Shown: positions 1 to 7,507 of the stretch, in pieces
Layout: each line of letters starts with the position of its first letter
Position numbering within the stretch: position 1 is the stretch's first letter
Assembly: GCF_003245365.1 (NCBI RefSeq)
Contig: NZ_NBIU01000014.1
Location: 1 to 44,020, forward strand
Source: Helicobacter valdiviensis
GTDB lineage: Bacteria > Campylobacterota > Campylobacteria > Campylobacterales > Helicobacteraceae
Reading direction: 5' to 3'
DNA length: 44,020 bases
Translations under genes and position numbers: made by a program
Notes under the pieces: model-generated
Databases searched by the model: none
What the model was told of the DNA's origin: nothing
What the model saw: only the letters and a program-made list of their open reading frames with translations

Positions 1-144
1 AAAAAAAAAAAAAATAATTAAAAAAAAAATAATTAAAACCCCCAAAAAACTAAAAAATAAAAAAAAAAAGGGTTTTTATTAAAAAAAAAAAAATTTTTTT
101 TTAAAAAAAAAAAAAGGGGGGGGTGGGGGGGGGGGGGGGGGGGG
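1..144. other. low-complexity edge: poly-A/T stretch then G8-T-G20
   Basis: The first 115 bases are almost only A and T runs with short C and G runs. They are followed by eight G, one T and twenty G (116-144). Normal coding sequence starts straight after. The rest of the window has nothing like this, so the likely reading is low-quality sequence at a contig end where assembly or sequencing failed at a long poly-G tract. The tract itself is probably real because it abuts an open reading frame, as other G tracts here do. Its length and the T interruption should not be trusted. Confidence 0.6.
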
Positions 145-305
145 CATATTTTGAAAAGATTATTCGTGCTACCTCAATGCCAGGTTTTGAACCTCCTTTT
201 TTTGTTATTAGAGGTAAGAAGTTTATCATTGTGCCAGAAGATAAGTATTTAAATGAAGAAGCAAGAGATATTTACTTTATTAAGGAGCGGAATAAAGAAG
301 GTTAA
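145..305 (+). CDS. 3' fragment of a probable sugar N-formyltransferase, N-terminus missing
   Basis: An open frame runs out of the poly-G tract and ends at a TAA at 303-305, giving about 53 residues (AYFEKIIRATSMPGFEPPFF... ending NKEG). The pattern of an IRA-type helix, a proline/aromatic turn and a GKKFIIV strand resembles the C-terminus of methionyl-tRNA-formyltransferase-like sugar formyltransferases. That fits the amino-sugar genes that follow, but the match is short and rests on pattern recognition only. The G tract lies inside or directly before the frame, so the full gene may be phase variable. The next gene starts at 307, one base after this stop, so the two are probably cotranscribed. 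Confidence 0.35.
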
Positions 306-306
306 A

Positions 307-726
307 ATGGGTGTAAATGTAAAAGTTGTTGAACCATGTAATTTGTATGAATGTGAGCTTTGTGATAATGTATTTGTAGGGCCTTTTGTAGAGATACAAA
401 AAGGAGTTAAAGTAGGGGCAAATACACGCATTCAAAGTCATAGTTTTATTTGTGAGCTTGTGAGTATTGGAGAATCTTGTTTTATAGGACATGGAGTGAT
501 GTTTATAAATGATTTATTTTCTAAAGGCGAACCTGCAAATGGCAATAAAGATTTATGGAAAGAAACTAAGATAGGTAATCAAGTAAGTATTGGTTCTAAT
601 GCTACGATTTTGCCTGTTAGTATTTGTGATGGAGTGGTTATAGGTGCAGGAAGTGTGGTTACAAAAGATATTGTAAAAAAAGGAATTTATGCTGGGAATC
701 CTGCAAGATTAATTAGAGAAATTTAA
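307..726 (+). CDS. hexapeptide-repeat (left-handed beta-helix) acyltransferase, FdtC/QdtC-like
   Basis: A 139-residue protein made almost entirely of hexapeptide repeats (for example VGPFVEIQKGVKVGANTRI and IGSNATILPVSICDGVVIGAGSVVTKDI), ending in the usual AGNPARLIREI. This is typical of small sugar-nucleotide N-acetyltransferases of the FdtC/QdtC/WbbJ type, which acetylate the 3-amino group of a dTDP-3-amino-3,6-dideoxyhexose. The DegT-type aminotransferase two genes downstream would supply that amino sugar. ATG 307 is preferred over an in-frame ATG at 253 because it has a GAAGG ribosome binding site and begins right after the upstream stop. The exact sugar is not shown by sequence. Confidence 0.8.
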   Translation: MGVNVKVVEPCNLYECELCDNVFVGPFVEIQKGVKVGANTRIQSHSFICELVSIGESCFIGHGVMFINDLFSKGEPANGNKDLWKETKIGNQVSIGSNATILPVSICDGVVIGAGSVVTKDIVKKGIYAGNPARLIREI

Positions 727-741
727 ATTTTAGGAATTTAT

Positions 742-1401
742 GTGGAATTTTTAGAAGTTGTAAAGATAATAGAAGATAAAAGAGAAGAGTTAAAAGCAAG
801 TAACGATTATTTGGAAGTGGTTGATTATGGAGCAGGGCAAGCAGAGGATAAACGCACGAAAGAGGAAATGCAAAAAGGAGTAAAATTAAATGTTCCTTTA
901 AAGGAGTTTGCAAAAATTGGAGTTAAGAAAGAAAAGGCATTTCAAATTTATGAAATTTTTCAAAAAAGACAGCCAAAAGTAATTTTAGAACTTGGAACTT
1001 GTTGTGGATTTTCTAGCTCTTATATGGCTTATTTTGCACCAGAGGCTAAAATTTACACCATTGAAGGAAGTGAAAATTTAGCTAAAGTGGCAAGAGAAAA
1101 TCATAAATATTTTTGCTTGGAAAATATAGAAGTTTTAGAAGGTAGGTTTGATTTGGTTTTGCCAGATTTGCTTTCTAAAATTGCCCCTATTGATTTTGCA
1201 TTCATTGATGGACATCATAATAAAGAGGCAACTTTGGAGTATTTTAGGCAAATTTTACCCTTTATGGCAAGGGGGGGGGTAATACTTTTTGATGATATTT
1301 CTTGGAATGATTCTATGAAAGAAGCTTGGAGAGAAATCGTGGAGAGTAAAGTATATCAGCATTACAAAGATTATTCTTGGATGGGAGCTATATGGTTATA
1401 A
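742..1401 (+). CDS. class I SAM-dependent methyltransferase (Methyltransf_24 type) with internal G9 tract
   Basis: A 219-residue protein. Residues 80-90 carry a Rossmann motif I (VILELGTCCGF), followed by the acidic strand end YTIEGS, then DFAFIDGHH and a GGVILFDDI strand. This order is typical of the Methyltransf_24 / cephalosporin-hydroxylase-like O-methyltransferases common in polysaccharide loci. Start is GTG 742, because the ATG two bases earlier reads into a stop at once; a TAGGAA sequence lies upstream. A run of nine G (1271-1279) encodes the conserved glycines before VILFDD, so the frame is intact as sequenced but could slip. The stop overlaps the next gene's start by 10 bases, indicating an operon. 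The substrate is unknown, presumably a locus sugar. Confidence 0.75.
   Translation: MEFLEVVKIIEDKREELKASNDYLEVVDYGAGQAEDKRTKEEMQKGVKLNVPLKEFAKIGVKKEKAFQIYEIFQKRQPKVILELGTCCGFSSSYMAYFAPEAKIYTIEGSENLAKVARENHKYFCLENIEVLEGRFDLVLPDLLSKIAPIDFAFIDGHHNKEATLEYFRQILPFMARGGVILFDDISWNDSMKEAWREIVESKVYQHYKDYSWMGAIWL
1271..1279. repeat. G9 homopolymer in methyltransferase (frame intact)
   Basis: Nine G within the codons for Arg-Gly-Gly just before the conserved VILFDD strand of the methyltransferase at 742. It is the shortest G tract of the set, so slippage may be less frequent. The downstream frame encodes the proper C-terminus, so this is the ON state. Confidence 0.85.
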
Positions 1402-2492
1402 AATTTTTAGATTTACATAAGCAATATTTAACAATAAAAGAGGAAATAGATCAAGCAATTTTTGAAGTGATTAGCAAGAGTGCTTTTATAGGCGGAAGTG
1501 TTGTGGGGGAATTTGAAGAGGCATTTTCTAAATTTTTAGGTGGGGGAGTTGGAGTTCTTGGGGTTGCTAATGGAACTGATGCGCTTGAGATTTCTATCAA
1601 AGCTTTGAATTTACCAAAAGATTCTATTGTGCTTGTGCCTGCAAATACTTTTGCAGCAAGTGCAGAAGCTGTTGTAAATAATGGTTTAAAAATTAAATTT
1701 GTAGATTGCAATGAAAGCTATGGAATGGATTTAGAAGATTTAAAAAATAAAATTACCAAAGAAGTCAGTGCAATTTTGGTGGTGCATTTATATGGAATGC
1801 CAGCTCCTATGAATGAGATTTTGAAACTTGCTAGAAAAAATAATCTAAAAGTGATTGAAGATTGTGCTCAAGCACATGGGGCAGAATATAGGGGAGATAA
1901 GGTTGGCACATTTGGAGATATTGCTACTTTTAGTTTCTATCCGGGTAAAAATTTAGGTGCTTATGGAGATGGAGGTGCTATTGTCAGTAAAAATGAAAAA
2001 TTATTACAAAAATGCAAACAAATAGCCCACCATGGAGGTTTAGTTAAATATGAGCATACTATTGTGGGGAGAAATTCTAGATTAGATTCTATTCAAGCTG
2101 CGATTTTAAAAGTAAAGTTGCAGTATTTGCAAAAATGGAATAAAAAAAGGCAAGAAGTGGCTAAGATGTATTATGAGGGGTTAAAGGAAGTGGAGCTTCC
2201 AAAGGTAAGTGAGGGAGAGAGTGTTTGGCATTTATTTGTAGTGCGTTTTCAAAAAAGAGAGAAAATTATAGAAGCATTAAAGAATAAGAATATTGAGTAT
2301 GGGTTGCATTATCCTATTGCTCTGCCAAATACCCCTGCTTTTTACAAACAAACATATGTAGTGCCAAGCGAGAACAAAAGAGCAACATTCTATCAAGGGC
2401 AAATTCTCTCATTGCCTATGGGAGAACATTTGGAGGTGGAAGAAGTGCAAAGGATTATAAAGGTGGTAAATGAAGCAGTTAGTGGAGAATGA
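1392..2492 (+). CDS. DegT/DnrJ/EryC1 PLP-dependent sugar aminotransferase (FdtB/QdtB-like)
   Basis: A 366-residue fold-type I aminotransferase. It begins with FLDLHKQYLTIKEEID, which is characteristic of dTDP-3-keto-6-deoxyhexose 3-aminotransferases. VANGTDALEISIKAL is the cofactor phosphate loop, EDCAQAHGA holds the PLP-ring aspartate, and Lys186 in YPGKNLGAYGDGGA is the Schiff-base lysine. It would transfer an amino group from glutamate to a dTDP-3-keto sugar, making the substrate for the acetyltransferase at 307. ATG 1392 is chosen over an upstream TTG because it follows a GGGAG sequence. Its end overlaps the next gene by 23 bases. No dTDP-glucose synthase, dehydratase or ketoisomerase is in view, so these must lie elsewhere. 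Confidence 0.9.
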   Translation: MVIKFLDLHKQYLTIKEEIDQAIFEVISKSAFIGGSVVGEFEEAFSKFLGGGVGVLGVANGTDALEISIKALNLPKDSIVLVPANTFAASAEAVVNNGLKIKFVDCNESYGMDLEDLKNKITKEVSAILVVHLYGMPAPMNEILKLARKNNLKVIEDCAQAHGAEYRGDKVGTFGDIATFSFYPGKNLGAYGDGGAIVSKNEKLLQKCKQIAHHGGLVKYEHTIVGRNSRLDSIQAAILKVKLQYLQKWNKKRQEVAKMYYEGLKEVELPKVSEGESVWHLFVVRFQKREKIIEALKNKNIEYGLHYPIALPNTPAFYKQTYVVPSENKRATFYQGQILSLPMGEHLEVEEVQRIIKVVNEAVSGE

Positions 2493-3015
2493 TAGAGGGC
2501 TTGTAATTTGGCTATGTGGTTTAGCAGGGAGTGGAAAAAGCACTCTAGGCAGAGCTTTAAGCCAAAAACTAAAAGAAAAAATTCCCAATGTAGTGTATTT
2601 AGATGGAGATGAGCTAAGAGATTTGCTAGGGCATTATAGCTATGATAGGGAAGGTAGGATAGAAGTGGCACTAAAACGCTCACAATTTGCTAAATTTTTA
2701 AGCGATCAAGGGCAGGTGGTTGTGGTTACAACCATTTCGCTTTTTAATGAAGTGTATAAATACAATCGCCAAACTCTACAAAATTATTTAGAGGTTTATA
2801 TAGAATGCGATTTAAAAGAACTAAAGAGGCGTGATCAAAAAGGGCTTTATAGTAAGGCACTTTGTGGAGAGATTAGCAATGTTGTTGGGGTGGATTTAGC
2901 CTATGAAGTGCCTAATGCTGATGTGATTATTGATAATAGTCTGCAAAATGAGCTAGATAAAAAGATAGAAAAAATTTTAGAAAATGTGGAGATAAACTGG
3001 AATGTTAAAGGATAA
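2470..3015 (+). CDS. CysC/APS-kinase-like kinase, candidate cytidine diphosphoramidate kinase (Cj1415-like)
   Basis: A 181-residue P-loop kinase. Residues 17-25 are the Walker A GLAGSGKST and residues 45-50 the DGDELR of adenylylsulfate kinases; a KRSQFAKFL helix and DLKELKRRDQKGLY follow. By family it could phosphorylate APS. In C. jejuni the homologue Cj1415 instead phosphorylates cytidine diphosphoramidate in the O-methyl-phosphoramidate pathway, and homologues of the other pathway enzymes lie 5-13 kb downstream here. No ATP sulfurylase is in the window. I therefore prefer the phosphoramidate role, while PAPS supply to the sulfotransferase-like protein at 5536 remains an alternative. It overlaps both neighbours (23 and 14 bases), so it belongs to the upstream operon. 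Confidence 0.8.
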   Translation: MKQLVENDRGLVIWLCGLAGSGKSTLGRALSQKLKEKIPNVVYLDGDELRDLLGHYSYDREGRIEVALKRSQFAKFLSDQGQVVVVTTISLFNEVYKYNRQTLQNYLEVYIECDLKELKRRDQKGLYSKALCGEISNVVGVDLAYEVPNADVIIDNSLQNELDKKIEKILENVEINWNVKG

Positions 3016-4306
3016 AATCTATGTGTATCCTAAAGGAATTTCGGGAATTTTACTAGGAGAGATGATTAGGCAAGTTGAGGGAGAAAATTGTGAAGTTATT
3101 TATATAGACGATGCCATAAAAGGAAATACATTAGAAGATTTAAAGGATGATATAGTTGCGGGGGGGGGGTGTATAAATTTAGCTAACAATGAGGTGATTA
3201 GAGCAAATCAAGAGACAATCAAGAAAATAAAGAAAAAATTAGATAATTATAAACTTTCTTATAAAGAACATGCCTTTGGTGAATATTCTACTAAGATGGT
3301 TAAGAAAATAGAAGATGATATCATGGGATTGGGTTGGGATAAAGTTATTGGTATAGAGCTTTGTGGCATTGCTAAAGATAAGCATATAGGGTATTTAGAT
3401 AATTATTTATTGGAAAACTCAGATGCAAATCTTTTATATTTGTGTGCTACTAAGTCTTCTTTAGATAATGTTTTAAAAAGATTTCTTGATAACCCTTTAA
3501 AACATAGAATTTATGCTGTTTGTTTCCCTTTAGAATATACTGATAAAATTTCTTTTTTGAAAGTTCTATGCAAGACATCTTTAAACAATAATAAAAATAA
3601 AAATGTGCCTACTTTTTATTTGGGGCATGCATTAAATGATTGGTCTAATGTGGATATGGAAAGATATTATGAGGATAAAATAGATTATTTAAGTTTGGGA
3701 TTAAAGAAATTTTCACCCAAAAATCTTACATCTATAAAGACGATTGAATGTGGATATTTAGGTTTTGATCTTATAGCAAAAGAGATTAAACTAAAAAGCT
3801 GTAAGGATTCAATAGTATTTGCCCCTTATCATGAAGAAGAATTTTTTAAGTTTTTGCCTTTTATGCAAGAGATTTTAAATAAATATAGAGTTATTTATAG
3901 GGATAGGCAGTTTTTTGAAGGTAGGCATTTATGGATAGAAGCAAACAAGAAAATAAAAGAATTGCAAAAACATCCAAACTTTTTTATAGAAGGAGATTGG
4001 TGGATGCGTGGGGAATTGTATAGTAGAAGTTTTGCATTTGTGGGTGGAATTACAACTGCTATTAATACTTTTCCAGTTTTGGCTTTAGCTCCTAGCATTA
4101 GTGATAATAAACTTCTTGATTTGGAACTTGGCATAAGAGTTGAATTTGAAAAAGATGATTTATTGGAAATTGTGGATGATATTTATAAAAATCGTTTAAT
4201 TTGGAAGGAAAAACTTTTATCTTATAGAGAACAATCTTTTTTTAATTTTGGGAATGCAAGTGAGGTTTTAGGTGAATTTATAATTTCTAATTTTTTGAAA
4301 CTTTAG
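3002..4306 (+). CDS. putative TagB/TagF-like (CDP-glycerol-transferase type) surface-polymer transferase, G10 tract, frame intact
   Basis: A 434-residue protein with no firm family name from sequence alone. The N-terminus KIYVYPKGISGILLGEMI resembles that of the protein at 9085 (KTIYLYPSGEDSQAAFII). The middle ECGYLGFDL matches CGGYPSLDL at 9085 and CGYPKLDLSI at 14039. The C-terminal half has an IVFAPYHEEEFFKFLPF strand-loop and ends FGNASEVLGEFI, like LGKSSEFIANFI and VGSSSEFIVNQI in the two relatives. These shared landmarks suggest a GT-B transferase related to CDP-glycerol glycerophosphotransferases. A run of ten G (3160-3169) near residue 53-56 keeps the frame open. It probably attaches a phospho-group or sugar to capsule or LPS; donor and acceptor are unknown. 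Confidence 0.55.
   Translation: MLKDKIYVYPKGISGILLGEMIRQVEGENCEVIYIDDAIKGNTLEDLKDDIVAGGGCINLANNEVIRANQETIKKIKKKLDNYKLSYKEHAFGEYSTKMVKKIEDDIMGLGWDKVIGIELCGIAKDKHIGYLDNYLLENSDANLLYLCATKSSLDNVLKRFLDNPLKHRIYAVCFPLEYTDKISFLKVLCKTSLNNNKNKNVPTFYLGHALNDWSNVDMERYYEDKIDYLSLGLKKFSPKNLTSIKTIECGYLGFDLIAKEIKLKSCKDSIVFAPYHEEEFFKFLPFMQEILNKYRVIYRDRQFFEGRHLWIEANKKIKELQKHPNFFIEGDWWMRGELYSRSFAFVGGITTAINTFPVLALAPSISDNKLLDLELGIRVEFEKDDLLEIVDDIYKNRLIWKEKLLSYREQSFFNFGNASEVLGEFIISNFLKL
3160..3169. repeat. G10 homopolymer, phase-variation tract (frame intact)
   Basis: Ten G inside the 3002-4306 gene, read as the last base of a GCG codon plus three GGG codons. The frame is open on both sides as sequenced. Gain or loss of one or two G would truncate the protein after about 55 residues. 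Confidence 0.9.
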
Positions 4307-4403
4307 AAAATAGAAAAATTATAAGGAGTTTTCTAAAAGCGTTATAAATGAGGCAAAATAGGGTTAATTTTTTTAGGATTAAAGAAAAATTTTGTTTTTA
4401 AAA

Positions 4404-4411
4404 TGTATAAT
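4404..4411 (+). promoter_or_regulatory. extended -10 promoter for the ParA-like gene
   Basis: TGTATAAT at 4404-4411, 39 bases before the ATG at 4450, in a 143-base AT-rich gap after the upstream gene. Campylobacterota sigma-70 promoters usually rely on a strong -10 without a clear -35, which fits. A second weaker match (TATACAAT) lies about 15 bases further on. Based on motif only. Confidence 0.45.
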
Positions 4412-4449
4412 AAAATTTAAAAATTATACAATTATGCAGGCTTTAGAAA

Positions 4450-5502
4450 ATGAAATCCATTTGTTTTTTTAATCATAAAGGTGGTGTAAGTAAGACAACT
4501 ACAACATATAATTTAGGGTGGGCTCTTTCAAGGTTGGATAAAAAAGTATTGATGGTAGATTTAGATCCTCAATGCAATTTAACTGGACTTGTTTTATCAA
4601 ATAAGGCACTGGATGATGAATTTATGGAAAGTTTTTATCAAAATAGGCAATTTATTACATTTGAGCCTATTGTTGAAAAAATTATATCGGGCTCAAATAG
4701 TTCAGAGTTGGCAAATGATGGCAAGATTTACCCAGTCGATAATAATTTATTTTTATTAGCAGGAAGTTTGAATCTTTCAGAGCTTGATAGTCAAATAACA
4801 ACAGCTTTTAAAATTACGAGTGGTTTGCCAATTTTAGGAAAAATTATCGAGAGTTTTTTTGAGACTTTAGAAAAAATAGCAAGAAATAATGATATAGATT
4901 ATTTATTGCTTGATTTAAGTCCTAGTATTAGTGGTTTAAATCAATTAGTATTGATGGGAAGTGATTATTTTATAGTTCCTACAAGTCCAGATTATTTCTG
5001 TTTGCAAGCTGTACATTCGTTAAGTAAAAAAATAATGCAGTGGCATAGAGAGATAGAAGAATTTAAGAAAGCCACTTCCATAAGAAGCATTAAAAATAAA
5101 CCTTTGTTTATAGGCGCAATTCAGCAAAGATATAGACTTAGAAATGAAGCACCAACAAAATCTTTTGAAAAGTGGATTAAAGAGATAAGGGGTGCTATTA
5201 ATGAAGTATTAGTGCAAAAGTTAAATAGTATCCATTGTGTTGTTGATAAAGATAAGTTTAAAAGAGCTATTGAGGATGAATTTTCTGAATTATCTCCTTA
5301 TGATTTGGCGCAAATTCCAGATTTTAATACATTGATAGCTATTAGCCAAAGGAGTAGAAAGCCTGTATTTTTACTTAATGATGAGGATTTAGACAATGCA
5401 AATCAATTTGGAAGTGCCAAAGAAACAAGTGAAAGAAAGATAAAAGATTTTGACTTGCTTTTTACGAAGCTAGCAAGAGTCATTGTAGAAATTACTTCTT
5501 GA
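4450..5502 (+). CDS. orphan ParA/Soj/MinD-family ATPase
   Basis: A 350-residue protein with the deviant Walker A box of the ParA family at residues 10-17 (KGGVSKTT), the switch I region VDLDPQCNLTG at about 36-46, and Walker B in DYLLLDLSPSISGLNQLVL. The C-terminal third (IQQRYRLRNEAPTKSFEKWI onward) is longer than in plasmid ParA and I do not recognise it. ParA ATPases form DNA- or membrane-bound dimers that position plasmids, chromosomes or protein complexes. No ParB or centromere-like repeat is next to it. It has its own promoter and sits between two surface-glycan transferases, so it may position a surface assembly machine or be a remnant of a mobile element. Neither is proved. Confidence 0.85.
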   Translation: MKSICFFNHKGGVSKTTTTYNLGWALSRLDKKVLMVDLDPQCNLTGLVLSNKALDDEFMESFYQNRQFITFEPIVEKIISGSNSSELANDGKIYPVDNNLFLLAGSLNLSELDSQITTAFKITSGLPILGKIIESFFETLEKIARNNDIDYLLLDLSPSISGLNQLVLMGSDYFIVPTSPDYFCLQAVHSLSKKIMQWHREIEEFKKATSIRSIKNKPLFIGAIQQRYRLRNEAPTKSFEKWIKEIRGAINEVLVQKLNSIHCVVDKDKFKRAIEDEFSELSPYDLAQIPDFNTLIAISQRSRKPVFLLNDEDLDNANQFGSAKETSERKIKDFDLLFTKLARVIVEITS

Positions 5503-5535
5503 TATTTTTATATTAGTATATTAAAAGGTGTTAAA

Positions 5536-7391
5536 ATGTTGCAAAATCCAAATTCTGCGGTAGATAGAGTAAAAAATCATCTTGCCTACAAATTAGGCAA
5601 TATAATGATAAAGCATAATACTTGCGGGGGGGGGGGGGCTTTTCTTTAATAGCTTCTCTTTTAAAAATCAGAAAAGAGTATATTAAAAGCAAGAGAATCT
5701 ATGAAGAAAACATTAAAGTTTTTCCACAGCTAAAATATCCAAAAATAGAAGATTGTGAGGACTATAGAGAAAGCTTAAGGTGTAAAACTGATTTTCCTTA
5801 TTTGCTTGGCGATATGATTATAAGGGAAGATGGGAGTTGGCATAAATCAGGATATTTTAAAATTAAACGGCAAATTAAGAAAGCAAAGCAAGAGTGTAAA
5901 GAAGTAGTAATTAAGAGTTTATCAAATAATGTAAAAAATCTACTATATTTGGCACATTTTAAAAATGTAATTAGGATTGAGAGAGTGGCTCAAATCATAA
6001 ATTTACATCAAGATTATAAGCCTATTATACAAACTATTTTAAACAATTTTGAATATTTTTTAAGCAATTTTAGCATAATTGAGAGATGGCTAAAATCTGA
6101 TGAATTTTATAAAAAATATAAAAAAGAAAATCATCCCTATCCTTCTTTAATTAATCCAAAAACTGCAGATTATAGGAATATTCCAGCAGAATTTGCATGG
6201 GAGATAAATTTGCCTTTACCAGAGAATTATAAGTTTGTATTTTTGGGAGTTCATGGAGCTGGTACTGGGGCTATGGTAGAATTTTTAAGGTATTGCAACA
6301 TTAGGTTAAACCCTATTGTAAACTTTAGTAATTTTGGTAAATATTTAGAAATGTATGTAGGATTGCAAAGTGGAGAGTGTAATGCTATTGTTTTATCTAG
6401 TTATGCAGAAAAATATAATGATAAATTATACTATTTGATTTCTAAAAAAGTTCCCTACTTATGTCTTGTAAGAGATGCTATTTCTTTATTGAAGCCTTTT
6501 ATAAATCATTTTGCTTATGAGATAAGTCCTACAAATAAAAATAATAAAAAAGAAGAAATGGTAAAACTTGATTTTGATTACAGGGATTATTTGTCAAATT
6601 TTATGCTTTATGAAGTGTGCATTATAGAGAAAAAGAATAAAGGAGACAAATTTCATTATGATAGATATCCAAAACTGGAAAATCTTTACAAGTATTCAGA
6701 TGGTGATTGGCATATCCTAAACTACCGTATTAATCTTTTAAAGCATAGCATAGATTCTATTTACTATTATGATATGAGTAGTATTGTGGGAGATAAAACT
6801 TATAATACTCTTAAAGAAATGTCTAAAATTTTTGGCTTTAATGTCCCTAATAATCCGCAGTTATTCCAATCTAAATTAAATGGTGGTGATATGAGGATGG
6901 TTCTTCCATTTGTATTGCAAGCTACTTTGAGAGATTTAGAAGAATATCAAAACCTTGCACAAGAATATCTGCAAGATTGTGTAAAAGTGCTAGTAACGAC
7001 CTATCAGGCAATAAATGGTAAAAATGATTATAGGGATTTAACCAAGATAATATTTGGAGAAAATTTATTTTTTGATAATGTGGTGTGTGTCTGTGAAGAA
7101 AGAGACTATGAAATTTTACAAAACAATACAATATTATTTGATGAAGTAAAGAACTTTTTGTATTCTTATGTGGAACAAATGTATAAGCAAGATAAAATTG
7201 AAAAGAAAAAGAAATTTACAGAAGAAGATATTTTGCAATATTTGAAAAACAACACAGAAGTAGCAGCAAAGTTTTATAGAGTAATAGAAAAGGATTTAAC
7301 CCATATCAAGCAACACCGCCCAGATATTGTAGCTTCATGGAAATATTATCAAGAGTTTTTAAAAATTTGTAAAGAAAAGGGTATAGAGTGA
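5536..7391 (+). CDS. DUF2972/sulfotransferase-like surface-glycan transferase, phase-variable, OFF (G13)
   Basis: ATG 5536 with an AAAAGGTG ribosome binding site opens a frame reading MLQNPNSAVDRVKNHLAYKL... and enters thirteen G at 5626-5638. As sequenced it stops three codons after the tract. The long downstream frame begins GFSLIASLLKIRKEY and runs to 7391; 14 (or 11) G would join them into about 618 residues. The middle has a P-loop-like strand, YKFVFLGVHGAGTGAMVEFL, and VPYLCLVRDAISLLKPFINH, similar in layout to the PAPS-binding motifs of sulfotransferases. The SAVDRVKNHLAYKLG start and these motifs match, as I recall them, the DUF2972 proteins of Campylobacter and Helicobacter, which include putative capsule transferases. 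It is the best candidate here for a phosphoramidate transferase of the Cj1421/Cj1422 kind; a sulfotransferase is the main alternative. Confidence 0.65.
5626..5638. repeat. G13 homopolymer, phase-variation tract (OFF)
   Basis: Thirteen G joining two reading frames of the gene at 5536-7391. Upstream codons end TGC then GGG x4 then GCT TTT CTT TAA. The long downstream frame needs one more G (or two fewer). Confidence 0.9.
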
Positions 7392-7472
7392 TGAGAAGAA
7401 AGTGGTGGTATGTAGAATTTCAAGAAAGTTTATAAATAGTTTTAATAAATATGTGCTTAACAAAAAGTTAGC

Positions 7473-7478
7473 TAAAAT
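7473..7478 (+). promoter_or_regulatory. -10 element before the methyltransferase operon
   Basis: TAAAAT at 7473-7478 in GCTAAAATATTATAAAG, 30 bases before the ATG at 7508, within a 116-base AT-rich gap. It could drive the run of closely packed genes from 7508 to 15919. An AAAAAAGGAAAATA ribosome binding site follows. Motif evidence only. Confidence 0.4.
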
Positions 7479-7507
7479 ATTATAAAGAAAATTAAAAAAG
7501 GAAAATA

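Noticed and set aside
123-305. Complete 60-residue gene starting with GTG in the G tract
   Set aside because: The start is inside poly-G at a damaged edge; the body looks like the end of a larger protein.
2470-3015. Sulfate-assimilation adenylylsulfate kinase
   Set aside because: No ATP sulfurylase or PAPS reductase nearby, whereas homologues of the rest of the phosphoramidate pathway are. Kept as an alternative only.
5622-7391. Transferase gene starting at TTG 5622
   Set aside because: No ribosome binding site, and the start codon abuts the G tract; a proper start lies at 5536 in the frame that slips into it.
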